Positions 36,016-48,700 of a stretch of DNA of 64,000 bases are shown here, piece after piece (position 1 is the stretch's first letter; every line of letters begins with the position of its first letter). Both the position numbers and the translations under genes were made by a program. This DNA comes from Azorinus chamasolen (lineage: Eukaryota; Mollusca; Bivalvia; Cardiida; Solecurtidae). The notes under the pieces were generated by a model. It saw only the letters and a program-made list of their open reading frames with translations. It was not told the origin of the DNA and did not search any database. The stretch lies in the NCBI GenBank assembly GCA_963576725.1, contig OY755242.1, positions 21,511,315 to 21,575,314 on the forward strand, read 5' to 3'.

Positions 36016-36403
36016 TTAACCCTTTCCTTCATAGAACGCTTTTTACATTTACATGCTTGCAGAGTAGACCCAGATCAGATGGCTGCTACTGGATCTGCTC
36101 TGTATGTTTATGAAATCATAATAGATCCGACTCTACAGTTTGTATTGATACCAAAACTTGTATCATTATAAAATGTCAGCAAATAAATATTCACGATGCC
36201 ATTATTTCTTAAATGAATATTCAAAAGGAAACGGTAAAACATGTGGCTCAAACAGAAACTGTAGAATCAGATCTCTATTATACCATAAGCAATCAGACCA
36301 GACCCTGATCAAATGGCTCCTACAGGAATGATTTAATCTAGGTCTACTCTATTTGTAAATCCGTGAAAAAGCGCTTAAAACTTTATATGAAGGTAATTGT
36401 TAA
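36016..36403. mobile_element. Two abutting HP-Bv copies, both incomplete
   Basis: 36016-36237 runs from TTAACCCTTTCCTTCA to GGAAACGGTAA with a core reduced to GATGGCTGCTACTGG. 36238-36403 is a right half ending AATTGTTAA. Confidence 0.6.
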
Positions 36404-36642
36404 AATAAAGGGAATGCAACACTCTGCTATGGGTCTTTCTGCATAACTCTTCAGCATTAAGTTGAGTGGACAGTGTAAGAAGACTTTACTGTACAAACCG
36501 TATGGATCTAGACCATTTGACAAATAACCGCTTGACATTCATAAAATGTACATTGTATTTATTGAATGCTACATACATATCGTATATAGTCCCTACATTC
36601 CTGGAACTATGGGTGATTAATTACCATCACAGCTTGTATTGT

Positions 36643-37483
<841 letters not shown>

Positions 37484-37500
<17 letters not shown>

Positions 37501-37569
37501 TATATCTTGTGACCACTTTTCAAGATGATTCTAAAGAGTGGTCACAACATAGAGTTTGATGGAGAAATA
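37484..37569. mobile_element. HP-V foldback copy 1
   Basis: CATTTCTCCACCAAAC...GTTTGATGGAGAAAT with inner CTTGTGACCACTTTT/AGAGTGGTCACAAC. Preceded by GAGCTACAGATACATG, shared with copy 2. Confidence 0.65.
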
Positions 37570-37923
37570 AAGGAGTTATTCTTGAAGATGTTTTAACTTG
37601 CCTCGGTCTCTGAGATGCCTCCAATAGGTTCCATCTCATCTGGGTCTACACTGTTTGCAAATGCATCAAAAGGTGTTTTTGTCAGGTACAGGCTTAACTA
37701 ATCAAGTAATGACACGAAACAAAATTATTTTACATGTACTAGTTCTAGCAAATATACAAGATGCATTTGTCAAACAATATGCCCACTGCAGCCATTGATC
37801 ACAGTCTGACATTCCTGAAAATTTTAATCCTCTCATTGGCATTATTCATATATATATATATATATATATATACACCGGTATATGAAATCTTTAATGACGT
37901 CATAAGAATGTCCAAAACATTCA

Positions 37924-38382
37924 TTAGCCCTTTAATCCACAGACATCACCTTTTTATGCCTTTGCAAACACAGGAGACCTAGACCAAACAGCTCCTGTAG
38001 GAGTCGTCTGATCAGGGTCTGCTCTGTTTGTTTATGATATAATGTAGACATTTGTTGCCATGGGCAAAGTTTCCTTTGTTCAAGTGACAGTTTCTATCAT
38101 GATAAGAACTTCTTTTGATCATAGTGCCATTATAAAGACTCAGTTAATAAATATTCATGATGTCATTATTTCTTGCCTGAATATACATCAAGGTCCATGC
38201 TTATAAAACTTTTAGTTGAGTCTGAGTTTGTTCTCAAGTTTTTGATTGATCAGATTTGAGCCTATGGCTCAAATCTGACCAATCAAAAGCTTGAGAACTC
38301 AAATCTGACCAATCAAAAGCTTGAGAACGAACTCAGCCTCAACTAAAAAGCCTTATAAGCATGGACCCAAGTAAAGAGTTAA
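37924..38382. mobile_element. HP-Bv foldback carrying an HP-S insertion
   Basis: From TTAGCCCTTTAATCC to GTAAAGAGTTAA. Core GCTCCTGTAGGAGTCG near 37990. HP-S occupies 38191-38369. Confidence 0.7.
38191..38369. mobile_element. HP-S foldback copy 2
   Basis: GGTCCATGCTTATAAAACTT to its complement at GCATGGACC. As in copy 1, the CTGACCAATCAAAAGCTTGA arm is doubled on one side. CAA flanks both ends. Confidence 0.7.
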
Positions 38383-38720
38383 AATTGGGTCAACCGAGGA
38401 TTTCTTTTCTTTATATAGAATCAAGTAACGATAACCTGCACAAGATCAGTGGATGCATTCATACACTGTACAAATAGTTAAAATATTATGGGTGAGTTTA
38501 AGTACAGAAAGACAGATCAAAAACAATATGCCACAATGTTTAATCTCAGGAGCCTGAAGGCAGATAAAGCCTGAAATATAATACCTTAATGGCTCTGGAA
38601 AACGGATTATTGAATTTTAATTGGTCTGTGCTGTTTATTCCTGAAGTACATGTATGTAGTTACCAGAGCTACAGATAAAGGTGTATAAAGGTGTACATGT
38701 ATATTCAAATACTATATCAG
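38383..38720. other. Nothing recognised
   Basis: Between HP-Bv and HP-V. Only CAGAGCTACAGATAAAGG recurs elsewhere. Confidence 0.4.
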
Positions 38721-38797
38721 TCATTTCTCCTCCAAACCCTATGTTGTGACCACTTTCTTTGAGATGATATTGAATATGGGGTCTGGTGGAGAAATGA
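38721..38797. mobile_element. HP-V foldback copy 2
   Basis: TCATTTCTCCTCCAAACCC to TCTGGTGGAGAAATGA, with TGTTGTGACCACTTT inside. Confidence 0.6.
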
Positions 38798-39018
38798 ATG
38801 TGCTATTTTTAAAAAATTATTTATGAACTTTATCTATTTCGCTGTGATGCTAAACCCTTTCAACATTACATAACTTCGTCAACAAAAATTGTCACCAGTG
38901 AAAATTCTCAAGAAGTCTGAGTGTCAAACAGTTTGGAACCTGATGAACCTTGACCTCTCACCTTGATCAAGACTATTTGTAAATGTCCTAACAAATCTGT
39001 CCATTGTGTTGAAAGAGT

Positions 39019-39249
39019 TTAACCCTTTCCTCCATAAATACGCCTTTCTAAGCCTCTTTAATAGTCACGTCTTGAAACCATTGTGATAAATAGAGCATTT
39101 GCTCCATAGGAGCAAATGCTCTATTTATCACTATGATTTCTATACTACAAAATTATAAAAAAAAATCCTTTTCTCTAGTAAATGCTCCTTTTCGGGATAT
39201 TCATTTAAAGAGGTTGGGTCTAAAAATAGCCTATGGAGGAAAGGGTTAA
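39019..39249. mobile_element. HP-A foldback copy 3
   Basis: TTAACCCTTTCCTCCATAAA to GGAAAGGGTTAA. The core dyad is shortened to GCTCCATAGGAGC. Confidence 0.82.
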
Positions 39250-39533
39250 TGTAATTGAAACAAGAGCACCACAGGCTGGTGCCATTGCTCTTCTGTTTGG
39301 TTGTAGCCCTTGTGACAGTATACTTGTGAATGTCATAAGACTTGCATGAATACTACAGAAGTTATAGCTAATGTTAAAGTTTCCGGACGACAAAAACAAT
39401 GACAAAGACAACAACGACAATGTGGACACTGGAGTTGCAAAAATAATGAAATACAGATGAGTTGAAATGATAACGATTGAACACTTTAATGATTCCAATC
39501 AAATTTCATTACCTCACATAATCATAATGAATA

Positions 39534-39783
39534 TTAACCCTTCTCTTGCTGAATTTTAAAATACGTTTCTCCTTCTTTACCCATCTCCTGTTGTATAATT
39601 ACATATATCTTCACTGTGTACAAGTATTTCGCTGTGCAATCACTGCTGTGGAGTGCACTGGTTGCACAATCAACTTGTAAATAGTGCAGACCCTGATGAG
39701 ACAGCTCCTGCAGGAGCTGTCTCATCTGGGTCTTCACTATTTACAGGTAGGTATATTGACATGAATATCAAGCGAAGGGTTAA
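39534..39783. mobile_element. HP-B-like foldback with TTAA ends
   Basis: TTAACCCTTCTCTTGCTG to CAAGCGAAGGGTTAA. Core GAGACAGCTCCTGCAGGAGC within GTAAATAGTGCAGACC arms. Confidence 0.78.
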
Positions 39784-39937
39784 TGTATAACAAGTTCTAC
39801 ACAATCAAATGTCTCCAAATTTACCACTTAAAAGAAGTTTAAATATTTGGCCCCTAAATCTGGTGATAACTTAATGCAGGTTGAAGGTAATGCACGAAGT
39901 TTCCAAAGGATATTTCTGTGATACTATCATTCTGCAA

Positions 39938-40144
39938 TTACCCATTCCCTCATAAGCTATTTTTAGACCTACCTCTTTGACTAAATCTACCGAAAAGGAT
40001 CATTTACTAGAGAAAAGGATGTTTTAGAATTATTTAGTTTTGAAACCATTGTGATAAGTAGAGCATTTTCTCTATTCATCCCAATGGTTTCAAAAGATGA
40101 CTTTTTTAGCGGTGTCAAGTCGTCAATATGTGGGAATGAGTTAA
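39938..40144. mobile_element. HP-A foldback copy 4
   Basis: TTACCCATTCCCTCATAAGC to GGGAATGAGTTAA. The core has lost its centre (AGAGCATTTTCTCTATTC). Its right TTAA is also the left TTAA of the next element. Confidence 0.75.
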
Positions 40145-40393
40145 CAATTTGCTTCATATAAACACCTTTTCACGCATATGCAAACAGAGTAGACCCAGTA
40201 GACTCTATAGCTCCTATAGGAGCCGTCTGATCAGGGTCTGCTCTGTCTGCTAATGGAAATTGATATATCTCTTTCTTTAGTTTCTAAAATGGCTACAATG
40301 TTCCACCTTCCATATTTCATTATAACTATTTTGTCCTTGACTATTCAGTAGGTATTGAAATTTGGAATAAATATAGAACAGGGAAAGAGTTAA
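40141..40393. mobile_element. HP-B foldback sharing a TTAA with its neighbour
   Basis: TTAACAATTTGCTTCATATA to GGGAAAGAGTTAA. Core ATAGCTCCTATAGGAGCCG. Confidence 0.78.
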
Positions 40394-40471
40394 GCATTAA
40401 CATGCTTTTCAAGACCTCTATGTTTATTCAGTAAGTAATCACTTTTCAAGACCAAAAGGCAAATACATTTA

Positions 40472-40676
40472 CAGTAAAACCTCTCTATCATGGCCACTAA
40501 ATTACATCAAGTATTTTGTGTTTAAGGCAGGTGGCTGCTTAAAGCAGGGTGAAAGTAAAACAGAACGCTCTAATAGGAGCATTCTGTTTTACCTTCACCC
40601 TGCTTTAAGCAGCCACCTGCCCCTAAATACCAACTAATTCACACAATTTAGTGGCCGTTATTGAGAGGTTTTACAG
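40472..40676. mobile_element. HP-T foldback with TA duplication
   Basis: CAGTAAAACCTCTCTATC...GAGAGGTTTTACAG, TA at both sides. Core ACAGAACGCTCTAATAGGAG. Arms TTAAAGCAGGGTGAAAGTAA and GCAGCCACCTGC. Confidence 0.82.
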
Positions 40677-40702
40677 TATTCTAAATAAATTATTCACTAA
40701 CA

Positions 40703-40876
40703 TTTACCCTTTAGCAGACTGAGATGCCTTTTGACACTTTTTCAAATAGAGTAGATTCAAATAAGATAGCTCCTGTATGAGCTGTCTGATCAGAGTCTGC
40801 TCCGTTTGTCAGCCATGACCAAAAAACACAGTCTTCATGTGATTATTTCATACTGATCATATATTAAAAGGGTTAA
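40703..40876. mobile_element. HP-B-related foldback
   Basis: TTTACCCTTTAGCAGACTG to AAAAGGGTTAA. Core ATAGCTCCTGTATGAGCTG. The right TTAA is shared with the next element. Confidence 0.65.
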
Positions 40877-41206
40877 CCCTTCCCCTCATATAAAGGCTTT
40901 TTCATGCATTTGCAAACACAACAGACCCAGATCAGACAGCTCCTGTATGAGGCGGCTGATTAAGATTACTGTGTTTGCTTATAAAATTATAATAGACCTG
41001 ACTGCAGTTTCTACCAATCCCAAAACATCCTATGTACAGATGCCAAACATCCTATGTACAGATGCCAAACATCCTATGTACAAATGCCAAACATCCTATG
41101 TACAGATGCCAAACATCCTATGTACAGATGCCATTATAAAAATTCAACAACTAGATACTCAAGATGTCATTATTTCTTACATGAATATTAAACAGGAAAT
41201 GGTTAA
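40873..41206. mobile_element. HP-Bv foldback containing a minisatellite
   Basis: TTAACCCTTCCCCTCATATA to CAGGAAATGGTTAA. Core ACAGCTCCTGTATGAGGCG. Five 22-bp repeats have grown inside its right half. Confidence 0.75.
41023..41132 (+). repeat. 22-bp minisatellite, five copies
   Basis: Unit AAACATCCTATGTACAGATG plus CC; one unit differs by a single base. It derives from HP-Bv sequence (other copies have one CCAAACAATCCTGTTTATAT-like unit), so it expanded after insertion. Confidence 0.93.
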
Positions 41207-41219
41207 CAAGATATGTTTG

Positions 41220-41460
41220 TGAAACACTATGCCCTGATATGACCCTTGACCTTGATATATAACTTTGACTTTAATTAGTCACCCCTAAAATTGTTCGCTT
41301 TCATAAGTTTCACATGTATGCTAACTTTGAAGTACGTATGTTCAATGGCCACACAATTATTGCCAAGGTTAAAGTTGGGGACAAATCAACCAACCAACCA
41401 ACAGACAGACAGAGCAAAAATAATATGCCCCCTCCCACCATGGGTGGGGGTATAATAATG
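41220..41460 (+). mobile_element. 3' relic of a tandem-core element
   Basis: Contains ACCCTTGACCTTGATATATA, an AACCAACC/GACAGACA tract, and the terminal hairpin CCCCCTCCCACC/GGTGGGGG. Confidence 0.5.
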
Positions 41461-41680
41461 CTCTAGTGTTGTAATGTACAGAATCACTTATACACATGGA
41501 AAGCTTTACAATGGTGTACAGATATCCATCAGTAAAAAACACGATGAACAGGAATGTTGAAACCACACATTTGGCACAGTTGTTGTTATTGTTGTCCGTT
41601 TGTCCAAGCTGCAGATAAGAAGTGTACTGACCAATCCAAGCCTCTTATTTCTCTGCCAAATCCTATTCTGTTGGTTCTGA

Positions 41681-41913
41681 TTAACACTTTCCTCCATAGG
41701 CTATTTTTAGAGTCAACGTCTTTGTTGAATGAATCTACCCAAAAGGAGCATTTACTAGAGAAAAGGATTTTTTTTAGAATTTTGCACTTTGAAACCATTG
41801 TGATAAATAGAACATTTGCTCCTATATGAGCAAATGCTCTATTTATCACAATGGTTTCAAAATCTGAATTTAACAGAGATGCAAAAATGTGTCACTAGGA
41901 GGGAATGTGTTAA
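41681..41913. mobile_element. HP-A foldback copy 5
   Basis: TTAACACTTTCCTCCATAGG to GGAATGTGTTAA. Core CATTTGCTCCTATATGAGCA. Confidence 0.8.
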
Positions 41914-41955
41914 AATTTCCTTTGAGAGGTGGTTCAAATCAATACCATCAAGATA

Positions 41956-42610
41956 CAGTAGAACCTGTCTTAAGGGACCAGAACAAAGGCCTAAGTATGG
42001 GTCTGTAAGGCAGGTGGTTGCTTAATGCAGATCTAAAGAAATGCCTTGGCCAACAGAGGAGACCTAGATCAGCTGACTCCTATGGGAACGCTCTGATCAG
42101 TGTCTGCTCACAAAATTTGTTCTAAATTAATATTTATTATATTTCTTTTTTTATTACTTACAGGAATATTCATGAGGTGAAGGGATATAATTGTCTAGAG
42201 TGACCACTAGAGTGACCACTAGAGTGACCACTAAATTGATGTTTATCTGTCAGTCATAATAATTACAACATGTACATGTAGTAGCTAAATATAGGCGGAC
42301 TTTATATAGACAGCGTCTACAGGGGTTTTCTGCATTATTTTTGCCCAGCATTAAGCTGCCACCTGCTTTAAAAACTCCTATGTTCAATAAATGAGGTCTG
42401 CTTAACCCTTTCCTCCATAAATACACCTTTCTACGCATCTGTAAAAGTCACTTTTTGAAACCATTGTGATAAATAGAGCATTTGCTCCTATAGGACTACA
42501 AAATCCTAAAATTTTCCTTTCCTCTAGTTAATACTCCTTTTCGGTAGATTTATTCAGAGGTTGGATCTAAAAATAGCCTATGAGTGAATGGGTTAAGACA
42601 GGTTCTACTG
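41956..42610. mobile_element. HP-T foldback with nested HP-B and HP-A insertions
   Basis: CAGTAGAACCTGTCTTAAG...GACAGGTTCTACTG, TA at 41954-5 and 42611-2. HP-T arms (GGTGGTTGCTTAATGCAG and GCATTAAGCTGCCACCTG) are separated by an HP-B-like piece (about 42045-42180) and followed by an HP-A copy. A CTAGAGTGACCA triplet repeat lies at 42195-42232. Confidence 0.7.
42402..42596. mobile_element. HP-A foldback copy 6, return arm deleted
   Basis: TTAACCCTTTCCTCCATAAA to GAATGGGTTAA. The sequence jumps from TTTGCTCCTATAGG to ACTACAAAATCC, missing the second hairpin arm. It is nested in an HP-T element and lies just beyond the COMMD5 3' end. Confidence 0.78.
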
Positions 42611-42677
42611 TAGCGGTTTGGTAGAGAAATATAAAAAATCATTTAACTTAGCTTTCCTAATCACTCTTCTACTGACT

Positions 42678-42683
42678 TTTATT
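42678..42683 (-). terminator. Poly(A) signal AATAAA downstream of COMMD5
   Basis: AATAAA on the minus strand, 7-12 nt after the COMMD5 stop codon. A 3'UTR this short is unusual, so a later signal may also be used. This is the first canonical one. Confidence 0.5.
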
Positions 42684-42689
42684 TCACGC

Positions 42690-42791
42690 TCAGTCCTTTA
42701 TCTTTAATATGCTGCGCTTTTCAAGGTCTTCCATCTCCTTCAAGACAAACGCCACATTGTATCGTAGTTCATGAAATTTTGCAACAGGAAC
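42690..42791 (-). CDS. COMMD5: COMMD5 exon 7 (last coding exon)
   Basis: 102 nt including the TGA stop. It codes VPVAKFHELRYNVAFVLKEM, then EDLEKRSILKIKD, the C-terminal helix of the COMM domain. The acceptor is AATTTCAG. Codon phase is 0. Confidence 0.92.
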   Translation of the reverse strand, partial: VPVAKFHELRYNVAFVLKEMEDLEKRSILKIKD

Positions 42792-45700
42792 CTGAAATTT
42801 AGAAATACCGGTATATCACAGAGACTTAGATAAGATGTGCAGATTAAAACATTTTTTAAACAAGAGGGCCATTGGCCCTATATCGCTCACCTGAGTTACA
42901 GTAATACATGTATATTGACATGTTAATTTTTCAGTGGAAAACAATCTAGCAGATGAAATAAGCTTAGTGCACTGCTTTCACCCTTTCACTGCTGAATAAA
43001 CTTGAACTGGATTCAGAACTAATACCAAGTGACTGGTTGACCAAGATCTAAACTGTTTACAACTTGTGCCATTTTTGCCTTAGCTCAAAATGCCTAAAAC
43101 TGGTCTTTGAGAAATTCAAATGACTTCAATAAAGCTATGCAATTAATGCAATTATACCTTGACCCAGGTATGTAGGCAAATAAAGTGCTAGGCAGTACAT
43201 AATGCCAGTTTTTGTGTGAAATGACCAATAAGAATATCTTTAAAAATCGTTTAACCCTTTCCCTCATATAAAGCTGTTTTCATGCATTAGCAAACAGAGT
43301 AGACTCAGATCAGACGACTCCTACGGAAGCTGTCTGATCTGGGTCTTCTCTGTTTCTTTTGACACAATATAGATCGGATTCTACAGTTTTTGTCAAAGCA
43401 AAAACTTCTCTTCAGAGAAATAATGTGTTTTACACATTAAAAATAAGAGTAGACTAGATCAGAAGGCTGCTATAGAAGCTGTCTGATCAGGGTCTGCTCT
43501 GTTTACATTTGACAAGATATAGATTTGATTTTACAGTTTTTTTCAAAGCTAAAACTTCTATTTATGGCAATAACAATTTTTTAAGCATTAGCAAACAAGA
43601 GTAGTCCCAGATCAATTTTTGTCAAAGCAAATAGGTTAAGGGTTAATAGGTGTTTAGAAATAATTCTAGATCTAGGTGTGAATATCTCATGATAATTCAA
43701 TTAAATGGGTCATTAGTATTTTTAACAATTGAAATTGAGAAGAGTTACGTCTACTGTTATAATTAAGTTATATTTACTCAGTTATTTCATTAATATCATA
43801 CAAAATTCAGACATTTTAGGACTTTTTAATGTGTTGTCATCAAATTTTATATAAAAATGTTATATTTAAGATGCTTTTTTGGGCAGCAGTAGTAATTTTA
43901 ACACCTATCATTGTTAGGGGGGCAAATGCATTATCATGTTTTCTTAAGAATTACCATGACTTATATCAGTTGGGCCATTGCATAATCATGTTTTCACAGT
44001 TTTCTTAAACATTACCATGACTTACATCAGTTGGGTTTGGACCCAGATCAAAAGTCTAGATGGTGATCATTTTCCTTGATTGGCTGAATTGTTACTTTCC
44101 AATATCTCTCACATCTAATTTGAGAGACATTGGAAGACACCATGTAACATCTAGCTATCACTAACACTACACACTGGGGTTAATGGGTCAAAATGCCTTT
44201 AATGTTTCGTCTGCAACAAAAAGTTATTGTCATCTGCTTCAATTCTTAAATTAAACTTACTTTCTTTTTATTGCAAAAATATGGTTAAGATGACAAACAG
44301 TTTGGATCCTGATGAGACGCTGCAGTATGCGGCCTCTCATCTGGATCCAAACTGTTTGCATAGGTAATCACAGTTTCACCACTAGCATGCAAAGAGTTAA
44401 GAGTCATGCATTGACCTGGAGAGATTTTACTGCCCAGTGCTGTAACCTTTGAACTGAAGGATCTGGAGTTGTTCATTTAACCCTTAATTTCCCTCATATA
44501 AACTTGTTTTCATGCATCTGCAAACAGAGTAGACCCAGATAAGGTGGCTCCTGTAGGATCAGTGTCTGCTATTTGCTAATGGAATTTGACAGATCTGTTT
44601 CTATGCCTTCTAAAACAGCTACACTGATTCACCTTCAACATTTTATCATAAATAGATATAAATAGAATGACACTAGAACTCCAATGCAGTTATCTCCCTT
44701 TGTCCCTTATGGCTATGCTGATGGGACAAGGGAAATAACTGTGAGGAAATTACCTTTTAAGTGTTACAGATTCAGATGTTAAGTAGCATAAAACCCCAGG
44801 GTGAGACCATTTTTGGCCCAGGGGTCATTATTTGAACACACCTGATAGTGGTATATTAGGTGATGCTTCATACCAAATATCTTAGCTCTAGATTATGTGG
44901 TTTCAGACAAAAAGATTTTTAAAGGTTTCCCTATATAAGTCTATGTAAAAACTACAAGCCCAAGGGCAGGGCCATTTTTGGCCCGGGGGTCATCATTTTA
45001 ACAAACTTGGTAAAGGACCATTAGATGATGCTACATACCAAATATCAAAGCTCTAGAAATTGTGGTTTCAGAGAAGAAGATTTTTAAAGATTTAAAAAAA
45101 AAACCTGTAAAAGTAGTGGGGCGGGGCCATTTTTTGCCCGGGGGTCATGATTTTAACAAAACTGATAGAGGACACCCTAAGGTACATTTCTGTGAAATTT
45201 GGTTGAAATCCTCCCAGTGGTTTAGGAGAAGAAGTCATTTGAAATAAAAGTGAACGGACAGACGGACGGACGTACTTACAAATGGGTAGTTGTGTGACTT
45301 TTTCCTTTGATCTTTTCTTGTGTGACTAGTCCCACAAGAAAAACTATTTTTGGCTCTAACTTTGGAAAAGAATGATCTGGAAGCTAACCCTTACCCTAAC
45401 CCTATGTCCCACAACTGGCCAGGTTAATGTCACAAGAAATGGCCAGGTTAATGTCACAAGAGATGGCCAGGTTAATGATTTTACTTGTGGGACTAGTTAG
45501 AAAAAGTCACACAACTACCCTTTGGTGAGTGCGGACAGACGGACAGACGGACGGACGGACAGACGGACGACGGACGACAGGCGGTCACAATAGCTCACCT
45601 TGAGCCTTTGGCTCAGGTGAGCTAAAAAGCTAATTTAATTCTCCACCAAACCCTTTGTTGCGACCTAAGTTTAGAATTGTCTCTTTAGGTGTTTTGTGGA

Positions 45701-48700
45701 GAAATCATGATTTTAGAATTTGAATACACATCTTTACCTATTACACTGTCATAATAATTGTCATTAAATCCTTTCTCTCATATAAACATGGTAATGGGTT
45801 AATGTTGTTTTTTTGTGTACATGCTCCAGATGGTAGATGTATATATTCTACCTTGGCAGGACCAGGGACTTGTATGCCAGTGTCAGTTTTATTATTTTTT
45901 TTGAAGTGATTTTGCATTTAACCCATTCTCTCCTACTGACACCTTTTGACACCTCTGTGAAGGTCAGTTTTGAAACCATTATGATAAATAGAGCATTTGC
46001 TCCATAGGAGCAAATGCTCTATTTATCACAATTATTTCAAAACTACAAAATTCATTTTTTTCCCTTTCTCTAGTAAATTATTCAAAGAGGTTGGGTCTAA
46101 AAATAGTCTAGGAAGGAATGTGTTAAGGAAGGTTTAAGGGTTTAACCCTTTCTCTGTTCTGCATTTAGGCCACATTTCAATATCTATTGAATATTCATTA
46201 ATAAAATAGTTATAAAGACATATGGGAGGTGACCCACTGTATACATTTTAGAAAGCAAAGAAACAGATCTATTAAATTCTATTAGCAAACAGAGCAGACC
46301 CTGATCAGACGGCTCCTATAGGAGCCATCTGATCTGGGTCTACTCTGTTTGCAAATGTGTGAAAACACTTTTATATGAGGGAGGCTTAAGGGTTTAATAA
46401 GCATTAGTTGTTAGCCTGGTAATGTGGGTGCTGAATTCCAATTATAAGGATAATTCTAGTCCTAAGTATTTAGCAAGAAAAACAGATACACAGTTTTGGC
46501 TATGGAGAGATTTCAAAATGCTGATGATATTTTTGTTTCTTGTCATATATAAGACTTGATATTCTGATGGGTTAACTCCCACTGAAGTCCCACTGCCTCT
46601 CCCAGATTTGCATCTTATCAAAATCCTGCTGTAAAGATTGAGACTGAGGGTGCGTCAATAGCTATGTAGGACAGTAGTACCATGATATTTGAAATGAAGT
46701 TGTTTAATGTATGTGTATATCAGAAAGCAGAGAGCTCTGAGGACAGAACCTTGATGTACCAAAGATGTTACAGGCACATATGATGATTACTCTCCATCAA
46801 TGACAACAGTCTGTGTTCTACAAACCAGAAAGGAACAGTTGAGTATTTGTGGGGAGACATCTTATTCCTGGAGAGAGATGAGAAGTTTCAAATGATTCAA
46901 TCTGTCAAATGCTTTAACAAAATCACTGGCGAAGTTGTTTCAAGGTGGTCTGTGAGTTCAATGGATTGTTTTTACAGAAGTTTCTGTCCCTAAAACCATG
47001 TTGAAGTTCACAATGAATATTGTTAGTGGAAAGATGAGTGTTCAATTATTCTACAAAAGATGCATGTTAGCGAGAATGACCGTCAGTTTGCTGGGTCGCT
47101 GGTGTCGCATTTTAAGTACATGTATATGGGGCATACATAGGTATTTGCAAACAAAAAACAGAGCAGACCCTGATCAGACAGCTCTTGTAGTGTCGGGTCT
47201 GTTCCTATAGCAGCTTCTGGTCTGGGTCTGCAATTGCGTTACTATTAGTCCTCATGAATAATATAGTTAAGTCAGTGAGTTTGACCCATTCCCTCATACG
47301 CTATTTTTAGATCCAATCAATTTGAATAAATCTACCGAAAAGGAGAATTACCTAGAAAAAAGGAAATGTTTAGAATTTTGCAGTTTGAAACTATTGTGAT
47401 AAATAGAGCACTTGCTCCTATATGAGCAAATGCTCTATTTATCACAATGGTTTCAACAGGTGACTTTTACAGGCATAGAAAGGTGTATTTATGGAGGAAA
47501 GGGTTAAAGGCATTTCTAAGCTTTTGATCTTGTTCTGTACTGCTTGTTGTTTGTTATCTTACCTCAAAGGTGTGAATGTTTCCATCAGTTAAGGTCATTT
47601 CCATCAGCACAGTAGGCTCTAAAACTCTATTCAACACACTGAAAGCAAAACAGTTGATGATCAATAAGAGAAAAAGCATTTGTATGAAGGAATGGGCTGA
47701 ACACTCTGACCTATTTGTGATAACTTATGCAATCTGAACTCAAATATGATGCCAAATAACTCGACATCTCATCATAATACACAGCAATTATATTTTTGAA
47801 ACAAAATGGAGAGAATTAGAACAAGATAACTGAGGCCAATGACAAATTTTGTCGATGGCAGTTGTCATGTGTGAGAGATTCTTTCAGCTGGCTTTCAGTA
47901 GGTCAGTGGTTCTAACTGGGTGTTCTTCAATTTATTCCATGAGCCTTCGGCTCAGGTGAGCTAATTTATCAACAAAACAAGGGAAGTAATTATGGTGTTT
48001 CCAACTGCTTGTTTGACACAAGAATAACAAAGAAAGCTGAAGAAATTTCTAAAATAAATTGTATTTTGTTTATTTATACTACATTTCCTTATTATGCAAT
48101 ACTAGAATTGTGTTTGATACAAAACTGATTTAATGAATATCCAACTAGAGGTTTTTGTCACAAAAACGGATGTCTCCCCTCTAATAAAAACAATATGTAA
48201 AGGGAAATCACTAAAAATGTTAGGGTCTTGATGAATGATACTTCCCCTCATTATGCACTTTCCACACTACATTTTTCAAGAAGAAAATGATAACAGCTAA
48301 TAACTCCAAAAATACTGATACCAGATTTATGGCCCTTGTGCATGACACTTACTTCCATCATGCTCTTTCCAAAAATAAAATGTCATTCCAATAGCATCAG
48401 TCGAACAGGAGTTATTGATCGGCCAAAAAATGTAACAAAGGGCAATAACTCCAAAAGTATTGAAGCCAGAATTATGGCCCTTGTTCATGACACTTTCTCT
48501 CATCATGCTCTTTCCATGTATGAAGTTTCAATACAATGGCAAGAGCCATGTAGGAGTTATCGTCCGGACAAGAAAGAATTAAACAAATGTACAAGGGGCA
48601 ATAACTCTTAAATTTATTGAAGCTCGAGTTAAGGATTTTATGCATGACACTTTCTCTTATCATGATCGTTCCATGTATGAAGTTTCACTCCAATGGCATG

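Larger units (their letters stand above)
42860..45626 (-). mobile_element. Tandem-core element in COMMD5 intron 6, host of several insertions
   Basis: One end is CAAGAGGGCCATTGGCCC then TCGCTCACCTGAG; the other is AGCTCACCTTGAGCC then GGCTCAGGTGAGCTAAA after a GACG/GACA array (45541-45590). Units with CCATTTTTGGCCC and GGGGTCAT lie at 44795-45180. Its middle is occupied by HP-B (43251-43646), HP-C (about 44180-44400), another HP-B (44477-44660) and a 237-bp MITE (45284-45520). 43647-44180 shows nothing else. Confidence 0.65.
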
